This document shows positions 22,901 through 33,511 of a DNA stretch of 64,000 nt, in pieces. Every line of letters starts with the position of its first letter. Position 1 is the first letter of the stretch. The stretch spans positions 2,232,001 through 2,296,000 of the forward strand of contig OZ251225.1 in assembly GCA_965240325.2 (NCBI GenBank), read 5' to 3'. A program made the translations under genes and the position numbers. The notes beneath the pieces were generated by a model. That model was not told the origin of the DNA. It ran no database searches and saw only the letters and a program-made list of their open reading frames with translations. Source of the stretch: Rebecca billardiae RCC1528 (Eukaryota; Haptophyta).

Positions 22901-24802
22901 ACGCGAGCGGGCGCTCAGGCTGGGCCGGGCGTGCGCCGCGCTGTGCGCCCGCGTGGCTGGCGAGCATGTCGCGTCATCGCTCCTGGCCCCGGCCGCGCGT
23001 ACATCCAGACCAGGGCCGTCATGAGGCCGATCTCCGTCGGAAGGCTGCCCGAGAAGGAGTTGTGTTGCGCCGTCCTGCGCAGCGAGTGGCGTTCGAGCGG
23101 GTTGCACGCAAGCGGGCGCTCAGGCTGGGCCGGGCGTGCGCCGCGCTGTGCGCCCGCGTGGCTGGCGAGCATGTCGCGCCACCGCCCCTGGCCCCGGGCC
23201 GCACGTACATCTTCCACCCAGCCGTCACGAGGCCGATCTCAGTGGGAAGGCCCGAGAAGGAGTTGGCATACGCCTCCCTGCGCAGCGAGTGGCGTTCGAG
23301 CGGGTTGCACGCGAGCGGGCGCTCAGGCTGGGCAGGGCGTGCGCCGCGCTGTGCACCCGCGTGGCTGGCGAGCATGGCGCGCCACCGCCCCTGCCTGGCC
23401 CCGGGCCGCGCGTACATCTGCCTCAGGGCCGTCATGAGGCCGATCTCCGTCGGAAGGGTGCCCGAGAAGGAGTTGGCATACACCCACCTGCGCAGCGAGT
23501 GGCGTTCGAGCGGGTTGCATGCGAGCGGGCGCTCAGGCTGGGCCGGGTGTGCGCCGCGCTGTGCGCCCGCGTGGCGGGTCAGAATGTCGCGCCATCGCTC
23601 CTGGCCCCGGCCGCGCGTACATATGGGTCAGGGTCGTCATGTTGCCGATCTCCGTGGGAAGGCTGCCCGAGAAGGAGTTAACATCCAAGCGCCTGCGCAG
23701 CGAGTGGCGTTCGAGCGCATTGCCGACACGAGCAGGCGGTCGGACTCGGCAGGGTGCGCGGTGCGCTGTGCGCCCGCGTGGCTGGCGAGAATGGCGCGCC
23801 ATCGCTCCTGGCCCCGGCCGCGCGTACATTTCGTTCACAGCCGTCACGAGGCCGATCTCCGTCGGAAGGGTGCCCGAGAACGAGTTGGCATACGCCCGCC
23901 TGCGCAGCGAGTGGCGTTCGAGCGCATTGCCGACACGAGCAGGCGGTCAGACTCGGCAGGGTGCGCGCTGCGCTGTGCACCCGCGTGGCTGGCGAGCATG
24001 TCGCGCCACCGCCCCTGGACCCGGCCGCGCGTACATCTCAGTCAGGGCCGTCATCAGGCCGACCTCCGTCGGAAGGCTGCCCGAGAAGGAGTTGTCTTGC
24101 GCCTGCCTGCGCAGCGGGTGGCGTTCGAGCGCAGTGCGCAGGCAGCCCCAGGCGAGGACGAGCAAGCCGCGTGAGCGCATGCCGCCATGCCCCTGACGTT
24201 CCTCTCAGCTGCCTGCCTGACGTCCGGCACTCCGGCGACCACACGACTGCGCGCACGGGCACGCGCGGCTCGCAGGCACGCGCGCTGCGCCATGCGCGTA
24301 CAGTGAAGTGAGGGCGAAGAGCGTACCGATGGCGGTTGGAACTGTGCCCGAGTAGCCAGCCGCAAGCACCTGCGCACACGGCACGCGCGCCGCGTGGCCG
24401 CGCGGCGCGAGGTGCACGTCAGACAGACAACAACAGCGACAACAGGCTGCGTGCGACAGGACGACAGGAGGCGACCACTGCTGCAGGTCAGGGCGACCGT
24501 GCGAGCGCGGCTGGCATCGCTCCCCGAAGCAGCGCGTGGCGCCCGTCGTCGCATGCCTGTGCTACATGGCCGCTCGCCGGAGCGCGCCATGAGCCAAGGT
24601 TGGCCACGCCGTCGCGATGGGCGCGGGGCCTCGCGCCGACACGCACATTCAGGCTGGTGCACGCTGCCGGGTCGGCGATGCAGTCCGTGTACTCGGTGCT
24701 GTTTTCGAAGGTGATGCCAGCAGCGCCCGACACCATCAACAGAAGCATCACGAGCGCGCCACCGTGGGCATGCCGCAGGCTGGTCGGCACGTTGGTGAGC
24801 AT
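10976..24802 (-). CDS. Giant LRR / SPPP / REJ / GPS polycystin-1-like membrane protein, 17 exons
   Basis: My model: exon 1 at 24802-24647 encodes a signal peptide (MLTNVPTSLRHAHGG, then LVMLLLMVSGAAG) and a Cys-rich LRR cap (CIADPAACTSLN). Exon 2 is 24369-24302. Fourteen LRR exons of 72 or 69 nt follow, all phase 2. The last exon is 21173-10976. Phases agree throughout, giving 11424 nt, about 3807 residues. The last exon encodes: about 1000 residues of SPPP repeat (21110-18045); a secreted domain starting AYDGYLADC; REJ/PKD-like domains (EYSWSV near 16200-16180; NRPPYGGSL and GWTDDE near 14930-14820, typical of REJ); an EGF-like stretch; and a GPS motif (CHFWN, RWSSEGC, CDHLTDF, about 13475-13350). 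Membrane spans lie near 13235-13140, 12990-12830 and 11310-11095. Polycystin-1 relatives are GPS-cleaved surface sensors. Unlike animal polycystin-1, there is no PLAT domain between spans 1 and 2 and no C-terminal channel-like half. Confidence 0.85.
18045..21110 (-). repeat. Coding 90-bp minisatellite encoding SPPP repeats
   Basis: About 34 tandem units of 90 bp (30 residues) encode repeated Ser-Pro-Pro-Pro with an occasional Ser-Pro5. The period is visible from GTGGGCTT at 18312, 18402 and 18492, and onwards. Higher-order shortened units occur (for example near 19150, 19570 and 19985). Extensin/pherophorin-like SPPP rods are usually hydroxyproline-glycosylated, extended cell-surface stalks. 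The repeat also leaves another minus-strand frame and two plus-strand frames open, which I treat as by-products. Confidence 0.9.
21344..24106 (-). repeat. Tandem array of 14 one-LRR exons with near-identical introns
   Basis: Exons (minus strand): 24106-24035, 23899-23828, 23692-23621, 23487-23416, 23277-23209, 23074-23003, 22869-22798, 22662-22591, 22455-22384, 22250-22179, 22047-21979, 21840-21769, 21633-21562 and 21415-21344. Each follows the acceptor CTCGCTGCGCAG and ends before GTACGC or GTATGC. Twelve are 72 nt; two are 69 nt (one codon lost). Each encodes one plant-type LRR, N-x-FSGxLPTEIGxMTAL. Introns are about 130-145 nt and nearly identical, so the period is 200-218 bp. All exons start and end in the same phase, so skipping any number of them keeps the frame. 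Confidence 0.9.
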
Positions 24803-24842
24803 GATGATGCGCGCCTCTTCGGCGGATTTTGCTGATGCCCGA

Positions 24843-25113
24843 CGATCGGGCACTGCCGCCGACGAATCAGGAGACCCGCGTCGTCCTACCTGTGTCGTTA
24901 AATCATAGAATGGGTCTGTTTTGTGGCGGTGTCTTTGTGCTTGGATGGCGTTAATCACGCCTTAACCAAGTGTGCACGTTAAAACATAGTTGTCGTATTC
25001 GTCAAGGTTCTCTCGCCCGATTCTCAATCAGAACATTCGATCGCGGTGCAGGAGGCTGCTATGCAACGCCGACTTTTGTCGATCGGGCACTGCAGCCGAC
25101 GAATCAGGAGACC
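24843..25113. repeat. 34-bp direct repeat pair upstream of the giant gene
   Basis: CGATCGGGCACTGC and GCCGACGAATCAGGAGACC occur together at 24843-24876 and again at 25080-25113 with one mismatch. They bracket the left copy of the 80-bp inverted repeat. This suggests either a local duplication of the promoter region or an insertion event. Confidence 0.75.
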
Positions 25114-26803
25114 TGCCGTCCTCATCAGCTAAACTTATTTGTCATTTCAATCGTCATGGCGCATGATGTCTTATTGCGATTATTCCCCTATTTGATGTTG
25201 ACGCTTTTTCGACTAGCTTACGATGCTCCAATAGACACGAGCGCTTTCAATCAATAATGTTTCAATACGAGAGGGGCATCATGATGTGGTGGTGAGGACG
25301 CCATAGTAAGGTTCGGGGGCCGAGTCCGGGAGCTGCCCCTTCAACTTTAGTGGGCACGCTGCGGCCGCATGGCGGCCGGCCGCCCGCCGCCCACGCGAAC
25401 AAAAGTCCGTGCGCGGGCGTGGTGGGCACGCACGTGTCGATGGCGTAGGGCTGGCAGGTCCGTATGTGCCATGGCCGATCCCCCGGCGCGTTTGAGACCC
25501 CATCCCCGGCGCCTGAGGCACCACACATGCTGGCGATGACAGATGTCGTGTTCAGCACGGGTTGCTGTGCACGCGCCGGTACGGCGGGGTGGTGCACACG
25601 GAGAGAGGGCCTAGAAAGGGGTGGCGTGCGTTCTCACAGGTCTGGTCTCCAATTCCCGGCAGCCGGGCACCGAGCCGCAGGACGAGCTCTTGCTGGAGGA
25701 CTCGCCCGAGCGCGCGTTCGCGCGCTTGCACACCGCGCTGCGCACCATGCACGACCAGCGCGTCCTGCGCTTCTACACGCAGAACGACTCGTCGTGGACG
25801 ATCGATCAGGACATTGGCCTGCTGCAGTCGCAGTATCGGCGCACGTGCTGCACGCGACCTCGCAGCGCGCGTGGCCCGCATTCGAGGGGAAGACGCCGAG
25901 GGCGTGCAAGGAGCGGCTGCTGCGGCTGCGGGACATCGTAGACAGGCTCGAGCCGCGGGACATTGGCCTGCTGCAGTCGCAGTATGCGCTGCTGCACGCG
26001 ACCTCGCAGCGCGCGTGGCCCGCATTCGAGGGGAAGACGCCGAGGGCGTGCAAGGAGCGGCTGCTGCGGCTGCGGGACATCGTAGACAGGCTCGAGCCGC
26101 GGCTGCTCGCGACGCTCTTCCCCGCCGACGCCGACGACGAGCTGCGCGAGCTTGTCCGACGCTGCGCCGATCCCGCCGGCGCGCGAGGCTGTGCGAGGCT
26201 GACGGGCGGGCTGCCGAGCGCGATCTCAGCGCTGCGCGCGGCCACAGCAGGGCTGCCCGAAGCGCACCGGGCGGAGGCGCTGCGGCTGCTGCGCGTCGAG
26301 TTCGACACGGCCCAGCCCCCCGAGGCCGTCGATCGAGTCCGGATTACTCGCGCCCGCGCCTCCTGCACGGCGACGGCGCCGGGCGCGCGCATCGTAGTGA
26401 TTCGGTGAAGAACGCGACAACTACCAGGGCCGTGCGCCATCAACTTCGTTGTTCACTACCCGAAGATCGGCGTAGCCGATCATAATAATTCGTCTTAATA
26501 TGTATATATATAGAGAGAGAGAGAGAGAGAGTAGTAGTAGTTCTTATATATTTTTCATATATATATATATATATATTGATTGGAGTCAAGCCGTCTGCCG
26601 TGGATGCATGTGCTGTCTGTGCGTGCATAAATAAGCATGCGGCCGCGCTGCCATCTAAGATCGTCTCACTTAAATCTGCTGCTTTGATTCCGCCGAGTGA
26701 TGACTGAGACTACAGTTTACTATGATTTAACGTGCACACTTGGTTAAGGCGTGATTATTAACGCCATCCAACACTGCACAAAGACACCGCCACAAAACAG
26801 ACC
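24913..26803. mobile_element. Inverted repeat pair (about 80 bp) bounding a 1.9-kb segment
   Basis: The left copy, 24913-24989 (GGTCTGTTTTGTGGCGGTG ... AACCAAGTGTGCACGTTAAA), is matched in reverse orientation at 26720-26803 with two small indels. The interior carries a plus-strand Myb-like gene fragment, (GA)n near 26508-26530 and (AT)n near 26553-26575. A motif ending GTTAAATCATAGAATG lies just outside the left copy (24888-24912) and recurs exactly at 48119-48143. The inverted ends suggest a non-autonomous DNA element or a captured gene piece. No transposase and no clear target-site duplication were found, so mobility is inferred. Confidence 0.5.
25621..26408 (+). pseudogene. Myb/SANT-like gene fragment with internal tandem duplication
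   Basis: The frame from ATG 25621 reads protein-like text (ELLLEDSPERAFARLHTAL, then SSWTIDQDIGLLQSQY) and breaks near 25840. The next frame continues with TSQRAWPAFEGKTPRACKE, LLRLRDIVDRLEP, then FPADADDELRELVRR. Read together, WT-x3-D-x2-LL followed by W-x-AFEGKTPRACKERL matches the spacing of one Myb/SANT helix-turn-helix repeat. DNA from 25810 to 25958 is repeated at 25959 onward (period 149 bp). The first copy carries 5 extra bases; without them the duplication would be 144 bp, 48 codons, in frame. The extra bases cause the frameshift. It lies inside the inverted repeat pair. Probably a dead or element-captured copy of a host gene. Confidence 0.45.
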
Positions 26804-27544
26804 GGCGCAGGCAGGTGAGGGGCGCGTTGCCGCACCTCATCGAGGCGGCCATTGCAGCAAGCGGCCGCCCCGCGCTCGGAGGCACGCGCTCGAGAGCGCG
26901 CTCTGACACCACACGGGGAGGGTGCTGCACCTGGATCTTGTATCCCAGCCACCTCGAGAGTGCAGCCACGCCAAACACCTGCCTGCGCTGTGAGCGACGC
27001 CGCGTCGACTGATCGAGCCCCAGCCGAAGGGAAGAACTGGAAGATGAAGGGTCGTGGGCAGGTCCACATGCCCGGCGTAAACTGCGCGCTGCTCGCCCGC
27101 GAAGGCAAGCAGCGCACCCCCGCCGCCTTCGCAAGCAGCGGGGGCGGGGGAAAGCGGCCCCTCTCGGCTGCCGCCAGCCCCTGTCTGCCCACCTACCCCG
27201 GTTGTGGCACAGAGCCTTCGCCTGCCCCGAACACAAACACCTTGTGAACAGGGCCAGGCGCGGCCCCACGCCCCATCGGGACGAGTGGGCCCGCGAAGAG
27301 CGCGCCCACGACCTCGTCGGTCGTCGCCGACGCCGCGCCCTCATGCCCAGACGCCGCAGCCGGGGCGCCATCACCCAGAGGGTGATGGCAGCCCCCGGCC
27401 TCTTGCCCTTGGCGGTCCGAAGACATGCGGGACGGCCGCGACGACGGCTCCGACGATGCCGAAGGCGCAAGCTCGCGGAAGGGGCTGACAGAGTTGGGAA
27501 GCTGCGGCGTCGGGCCCGCACGCGCCACGGCGCTACTGCTTGGT

Positions 27545-28257
<713 letters not shown>

Positions 28258-28271
28258 TAGTTCAGAAATAT

Positions 28272-28356
28272 GACCGCGTTCCGCGGTCCTTTTCCGTAGA
28301 ACGAACGTAGTTCGGGGCCCGCGGTGGCGGTGCACCCTCCGTCGCACCCTCCGTCG
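28272..28356 (+). repeat. Interspersed repeat family A, copy 2
   Basis: Starts with the GACCGCG-TTC-CGCGGTC hairpin and continues CCTTTTCCGTAGAACGAACG. It also forms CGAAC-GTA-GTTCG, then GGGGCCCGCGGTGGCGGTG. Belongs to the subtype shared with the 63745 copy. Similarity to that copy appears to extend downstream to about 28450 (ACTCCAGCGGCGCGCCG). Confidence 0.85.
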
Positions 28357-28486
28357 CGATCGAGAGTGGGCCCGCCCGGCCGCGAGCCCGGCAGCCAGTA
28401 GACTCCAGCGGCGCGCCGCCGCCCGCCGCGCGGCCGGGCGGGCCCATCGCAGCCGCCGGCGAGGCGCCGATTGTGCACAGTCGAAG

Positions 28487-29385
28487 TCATGGCCGACTGA
28501 GATCGTCGGCACGCGCTGCTGCTGCGAGATCGTCGGCGTCGGCACGCGCTGCTGCTGCGAGGGCTGCTCGCTCGCCAGCTGACCGAGGCACTCGAGCAAG
28601 CCAAGGTATGAGCACGCCTCGTCGCAGCCAGCCAGGGCCTCCATGATTTTGTACAGCATCTCGCACGCGTCCTGCTGCTGCTGCCCAAACGCCGTTGTCC
28701 ACCGACAGACCTCCGCGATCGCGTCGTGGAGCGGCTCGAGCAAGCTACGCGTCGGCCCCACCTCGCTGGGCCACTCGCAGTTGACATGCGCAAGCGCCAG
28801 CGAGCGCATGCTCGGGACACGCCGATGGGGTTGGTGGACTGCTCAGCCGCGGCAGATGTGGCGAGCGAGACGATGGAAGGGCACGCGAGCAGCGCCGCCA
28901 GCAGCGAGCCGAGGTAGCACGTGACGCCTAGGTTGAGCGTGCCCAGCAGGCTGAGCGAGCCGGCCGGGCGCCCCCGCTGCGGCTGTGCTTTCTCTGCAGC
29001 GGGCATTTCCCCGTCGAGCGCGGCGAGTGCCGCAAAGCGGCTGCCAGCTGTTGGGCCGGGTGAGGAGGAGGGAGGGAGCTGGCCTGCGGGGCGCGTGGTG
29101 AAGTCGGTGATCAGTCGCGTCGCGCTCCCCCTGCCGATTGCGCCTTCGTCCTCCAGCACGGTGCGGACCTTGCGAACGAAGTTGTAGATCGACCATTTGG
29201 GCACGTTGTACTTCATTCACCGCCGCAGAGGGCACGTCCTGCTTGTGCCTCACGACTGAGATGGCAGCAGCGATGCTCTGGAGCGTGCTCTTAGCCACCT
29301 TCTTCACTGCCCCGGATTCGAGCAGCACGTTCAATACGCGGCGAGCGCGGTCCTCGTCGGCGTCGCCAGCTGACGTGCTCGGCAT
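28487..29385 (-). pseudogene. Broken HTH (pipsqueak-like) plus ubiquitin-specific-protease-like gene
   Basis: Read 29385 to 28487 in three frames. Segment 1 (from ATG 29385) has LNVLLESGAVKKVAKSTL and QSIAAAISVVRHKQDVPSAA. A one-base shift near 29215 leads into segment 2: KYNVPKWSIYNFVRKVRTV, which together looks like a pipsqueak-type helix-turn-helix. Segment 2 continues to a USP-like Cys box (GTLNLGVTCYLGSLLAAL). The Cys is kept, but the usual oxyanion Asn of NTCY is Val. A second shift near 28815 leads into segment 3 with a QQDA-like box ([16 protein letters not shown]). No His box follows; the frame runs into simple repeats and family A at 28356. USPs remove ubiquitin from proteins; this copy looks inactive. 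Two frameshifts and truncation suggest a pseudogene, unless introns or sequence errors explain them. Confidence 0.5.
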
Positions 29386-29874
29386 GAGTCGGCATCATGT
29401 CCACGTGAGCGCAGAAAAGTGGCCTCGAGCCTGCTCAATCAAGGCCTGCTCAATCAAGTGCGCACAACTGGCTCGCCAGAGGGCAAAAGGCCAATAGCTA
29501 CTCCCAATTCCCGAAGGCTGATGATGAATACGCACACGTGCGCCTGATGAATATCGATGATATTCTGCTCGACCCCGTAGCAGTCCACGAACCATATACA
29601 TTACAATGTCATATGAAAACGAAGCGGTGCAAATGATGTTCTCCAGTATAGTGGATACGACCCCGACGAAGCGATTTTATGCCTGCGTGAACCATACATA
29701 TGAATACGAAGCGCGGTGCAAATGTTCTCCAGTAGTGAATACGACCCCGACGAAGCCAATATATATCGGTTGGTTACTTCGCTGATCCCGTAAGGACGTG
29801 CAAAAATAGCCTCAAAGAAGCTGACGCTTGTACAGTATTGGACTTGTAACCGTCCTACTTCACACAGAAGTGAA
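29386..29874. other. AT-richer spacer with an imperfect tandem duplication
   Basis: About 490 bp with no gene seen. Between about 29585 and 29757 a segment of roughly 80-90 bp is present twice, sharing GTGCAAATG, TTCTCCAGTA and ATACGACCCCGACGAAGC in the same order. Confidence 0.6.
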
Positions 29875-30105
29875 CTCTCACGCCCGGCCGTCCACGATTG
29901 ATAGTAGGGGAATGTCGTGGGCGCGGTTTTTTTCTCCGTGATGCATCTGTAGAGAGGGTCTCAAAATTCGAAACTCGGTCTCCGCCAGCCCTAAAAATCG
30001 GCCCCCGCGTCCCTTTTTCTTGATCAAAGATCTTTTTGAAACGTGGTTCGGGCCCGCTGGTGCGGGCTCCACTCGCTGCGCGCTCCGCCCTGCACCGCGG
30101 GCCAT
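29875..30105. repeat. Interspersed repeat family B, partial diverged copy
   Basis: Matches the GC-rich half of family B: GTCCACGATTGATAG-type start, CTCAAAATTCGAAACTCG, GCCCTAAAAATCG, TTGATCAAAGATCTTTTTGA and the end GCGCTCCGCCCTGCACCGCG. The four tandem 78-bp units are absent, so it is truncated or represents a different subtype. Confidence 0.75.
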
Positions 30106-30374
30106 AATAGCAGCAGGCACTTATTATTCAATGTTGATGTTCACCCGGCCTTCTTGGCAGATCGATGCCGCCAAGGCTGCTGGTTGCTCGGTGACGGCCG
30201 GCCCGGCGTCCGGCGGTCCGGCCTCAGGACGCGGCCGCGGGCGCTGCTGCCGCAGTAGTAGTTAAAGTTAGTCAAAGCGCGTCGGCGAGTAGTATCCGCA
30301 CGAAGCAGTGATCGCGACGATGAACTGTGAATCGAGTCGGGCCATAATTATGGCGTCCGCGGATCGCCGTGGCT
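30106..30374. other. Spacer between repeat B and the SART3-like gene
   Basis: Contains the 3' flank of the minus-strand SART3-like gene (TGA at 30377-30375). No other feature seen. Confidence 0.5.
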
Positions 30375-32901
30375 TCATTTGGACGAGCCCAGCATGAGCG
30401 AACGGAACGCATCGTTGGACTTGGGCGCCGGGGGTGCAGCAGCCGGGCTTTCAGCAGCCGGCGCCGCTCCGCCTGCGGCGCCAGCGCGTTGGCCACCCGG
30501 GCGAGCCTGGCTGCGCGGAGGCGGTCCGGCGGGCTTGCGCGTGGCCACGCCCCGCGGCAAGAGGCTGAGGGCCGCGTTCCTGCGCGCCGAGGTCGGCATA
30601 GCGAGCAGGGAGCGGCGGCGGGCAAGCGGGGGCGCGGACACGCGCGTCACTCGAGTGAGGTCGGCTGGTTGGCTCGGTCGGCGCATGCGGTCGCGCCGCG
30701 CGCGTGCGCGCACCTGCTCGCCCCGTCTGCGCTGGCGCGTGATGCCGGCGGCGCGACGGCGACTTGACCGGCACCATCGCCGCCGCCACCGCCGCTCAGC
30801 CCCGGCGGCCCCTGCCTCCGCGCCGGCACGACAGACAGCCGCTTGCCGCGCAGCCTGGTGCCATCGAGCGCGCCGAGCGCGGTGGCACATGCACTTTCGG
30901 TCGAGTACTCGACGTATGCGAAGCCCTTGGACTCGCCGTGCCGGTCGGTGACGAGCCGGAGGCCGTCGGGGCAGAGCGTGCCGTGCGCCTCGAACAGGCT
31001 GCGCAGCTCGTCCGCGCCCGCCGTCTTGTCGATGTTGGACACGTACAGCGTGCGCGGGTCAAGCTCGGCCGCGCGCGCGCCGGCCGACTTGGGCCGCGAG
31101 ACGGCGATGGAGAGAACGTGGCTGCGCAGGATGGCGCCGTTCAGGGCGAGGGCGTACTTGAGGGCGGCGTCCTTGCGCTCGGGCTCGTCGGCCGCGCCCT
31201 CGGCCGCGCCCGCCGGCACGCGCGCGCCGATGTCCACGTAGGCGAATCCCTTGGAACGGCGTGCGCGGTCGGTCACGATGCGCACGTCAACGACAGCGCA
31301 CGCGCGATCCGACTCCGACTCGGCCGGGCGCCACGCGCCGCCCTCGTTCTCGAGGTACGCCTTGAGCAGCTCGGCGTCGACGCTCTTCTCCAGATTGGAC
31401 ACGTAGAGCGTGTGCGCGTGCGCGGGCGGCGCCGCGGCGGGCACCGCGCTCTCAGCGGCCGCGGGCGGCGCTGCGGCCGCCCCGGGGCGCGCGGCGCGCG
31501 AGGCCGCGCCCTGGCGGGCACCCTTCGACTTGGTCTTCGAGCCGGCCGCGGGCTCTGGCGCGGTAGCGCTGCCGGCCGCGGGCTGGGCCTGCGCAGAGGC
31601 CGGCGAGACGGCATCCGCGGCGTGGCCCTCCGGCGGCGCCGGCTGCTTGGCTCTCTTTGAGGGCCGCGCCCGCCCGGCGCCCGCGCCGTCCGCGCCGGCG
31701 GCGGCGCCATCCGCGGCAAAATCGGCTTCGGCGCCGTCGGCGCCGTCGCGCGCGCCGCGTCGGCGCTTGTGCTGCGGCTGCGCGCGCGCCTCGGCGAGCC
31801 GGCGCGCGCACCGCTCCTCCGCCACGCGCAGCTCCTCCGCAGAGCCGTGCGCCTGCTCGTGACACTGGTACGCAGAGGCCAGCTCGGCAGGATCGTCGGC
31901 GACTGTGGGCAGCGCGCGACGGAAAAGTGCGCGCGCGCGGCGCGCGCCCTCCGCGCCCGGGCACATCTCGCGCTCGAGGGCGATGACCTCGAGCCAGCGC
32001 GCGCACACGGTGCCCTCGCGCCGCAGCACGCCCTCGCACAGCTCGCGCGCCCTCGCCGCGTCGCGCAGCCTCACACCCTCCACGCGCGCGCACAACCGAG
32101 CGTACGCGCAGCCGTGGTCGGTTCCGGGAAAGCACCGCTCGAGGTAGTAACTGCCGAGGCTGATGGCGTGGCGGATGCGCGCGAGCAGCGGCGCGGGCAC
32201 CCACGCCTCCGCGCCCGCAGCCCCCGCGTCCGCCGGCGCCGCCGGCAGCCGCCGGCATAGCACGCCCAGGTACGCCGCGAGCACGCTCCCGTAGTCGGCG
32301 CCGCGGCCTCCGAGCCCACACGCGCACGCGGCCGCAAACAGCCGGTCGACGCGCTCGTCGTCGGCGGCGTACAGGTCGAGCTGGGAGAGCGCGGCGAGCC
32401 AGAGCGGCGTGCTCCACGTGCAGTTGCGCGCCGCGCGCTCGCACACGCACGTCGCCACCGAGCCCACCTTGAGCCGCGTGCGCACGAACTCGACGTAGGC
32501 TTCCCACGCGCGGCCGTCGAGTGGCGCGGCCGCAACGCACCGCTCGTAAAGCAGCGCGGCGCGCGTGGGGTCGGCCTTGGCCTCGAGCGCGAGGTAGGGC
32601 TGCCAGGCGGCCCACTCGGCGTCGCTGAGCGTGCTCGAGCGCCGCGCCGCCTCCGCCTCCGCCCCCTTCGCCGCCTGCAGCAGCGCGTCCTCGTGCGGCA
32701 GCCGCAAGTCCACCTCGCGCGCGGCGCCCTCGGAGCGCCGCAGCAGCTCGGCGGAGGGCGTGCGGCCGAGCGAGCGCTCCCAGGCGGCGTACTCGTCGCG
32801 CGCCTGCTGCAGGTCGAGGTGCGGCACGGAGAGCCGCCGCTTGTACAGCGCGCGCACCCGCGCGAGCTGGGCCGCGACCTCCTCGCTCTCCTCCTGCTCG
32901 C

Positions 32902-32932
<31 letters not shown>

Positions 32933-33511
32933 CGGCGCGGCCGCGCGCACCGCGGCGAGCAGCTGCAGCTCAAACTGCGTGTACGTGGTCCAGAGGCGCG
33001 CGGCGTCGAGCATGTGGAGCCCAGCCGCGGTGATCGCCTCCTCGAACGCCGCGCGCACCTTCTCCATCGGCTCCTCGGCCTCGAGCACGAAGAGCGCGCG
33101 CTCGAGCCACAGCGTCGGCGAGAGATAATCGGCGGTCGCGCGCGCGTACAGCGCGAGGACGGCGTCGTGCGCCGTGCCCGCGAGGCGCTCGTCGGCAATC
33201 CACGCGCGCCAGAGCTCTTCGGTCAGCGGGTACTGCGCGGCCATCGCCTCCCGCGCCGCGCGCGCCTCCGTCACACTCCCCGCGCCGCCGAGCAGCGTGA
33301 CAAGTCGAGCGTGCGCGTCGTACAGCCGCGGGTTGGACTGCAGCTGCGCGCGGAGCTGCGCAATCTCGGCGGCGCGCTGCGCGGCCGCCGCCGGATCCTC
33401 GGGCGCGCTGGCGACGGCCGGCGCGTGCTCCATCGCCTCCATGCCATCCGACTCCTCGCCGCTGTCCTCGCTGTCCGACTCGCGCGACTCGTCGTCCTCC
33501 ATCGTCGTCAT
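30375..33511 (-). CDS. SART3: SART3/Prp24-like U4/U6 snRNP recycling factor, two exons
   Basis: Exon 1 ends at 30714 and exon 2 is 30579-30375, with a 134-nt phase-2 intron (AGCAG|GTGCGC ... GCGCAG). The protein is about 1000 residues. The start at 33511 gives an acidic N-terminus (MTTMEDDESRESDSED); another in-frame ATG lies upstream at 33586. Order: acidic tail; a long helical region of HAT repeats (for example ELWRAWIADERL, LWTTYTQFELQLL, RAWEAYVEFVRTRL); a basic/Ala-rich linker with NLS-like KRRRGARDG and RPSKRAKQ; RRM1 (LYVSNLEKSV ... KGFAYVDI); RRM2 (LYVSNIDKTAG ... KGFAYVEY); and, in exon 2, the C-terminal LSm-binding motif SNDAFRSLMLGSSK. That last motif supports the splice. Known family members bind U6 and promote U4/U6 re-annealing in the nucleus. 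A Gln/Pro-poor, Ala-rich composition reflects the GC bias. Confidence 0.93.

Noticed and set aside
21344-24106. The 205-bp repeat array read as a non-coding satellite or CRISPR-like array
   Set aside because: Each unit contains an in-phase LRR exon bounded by GT-AG sites, and the exon set joins in frame to a signal-peptide exon and to the giant exon.
24054-24662. Minus-strand frame of 202 codons spanning LRR exons and introns
   Set aside because: It reads through introns in the wrong phase; the spliced model gives consistent LRRs.
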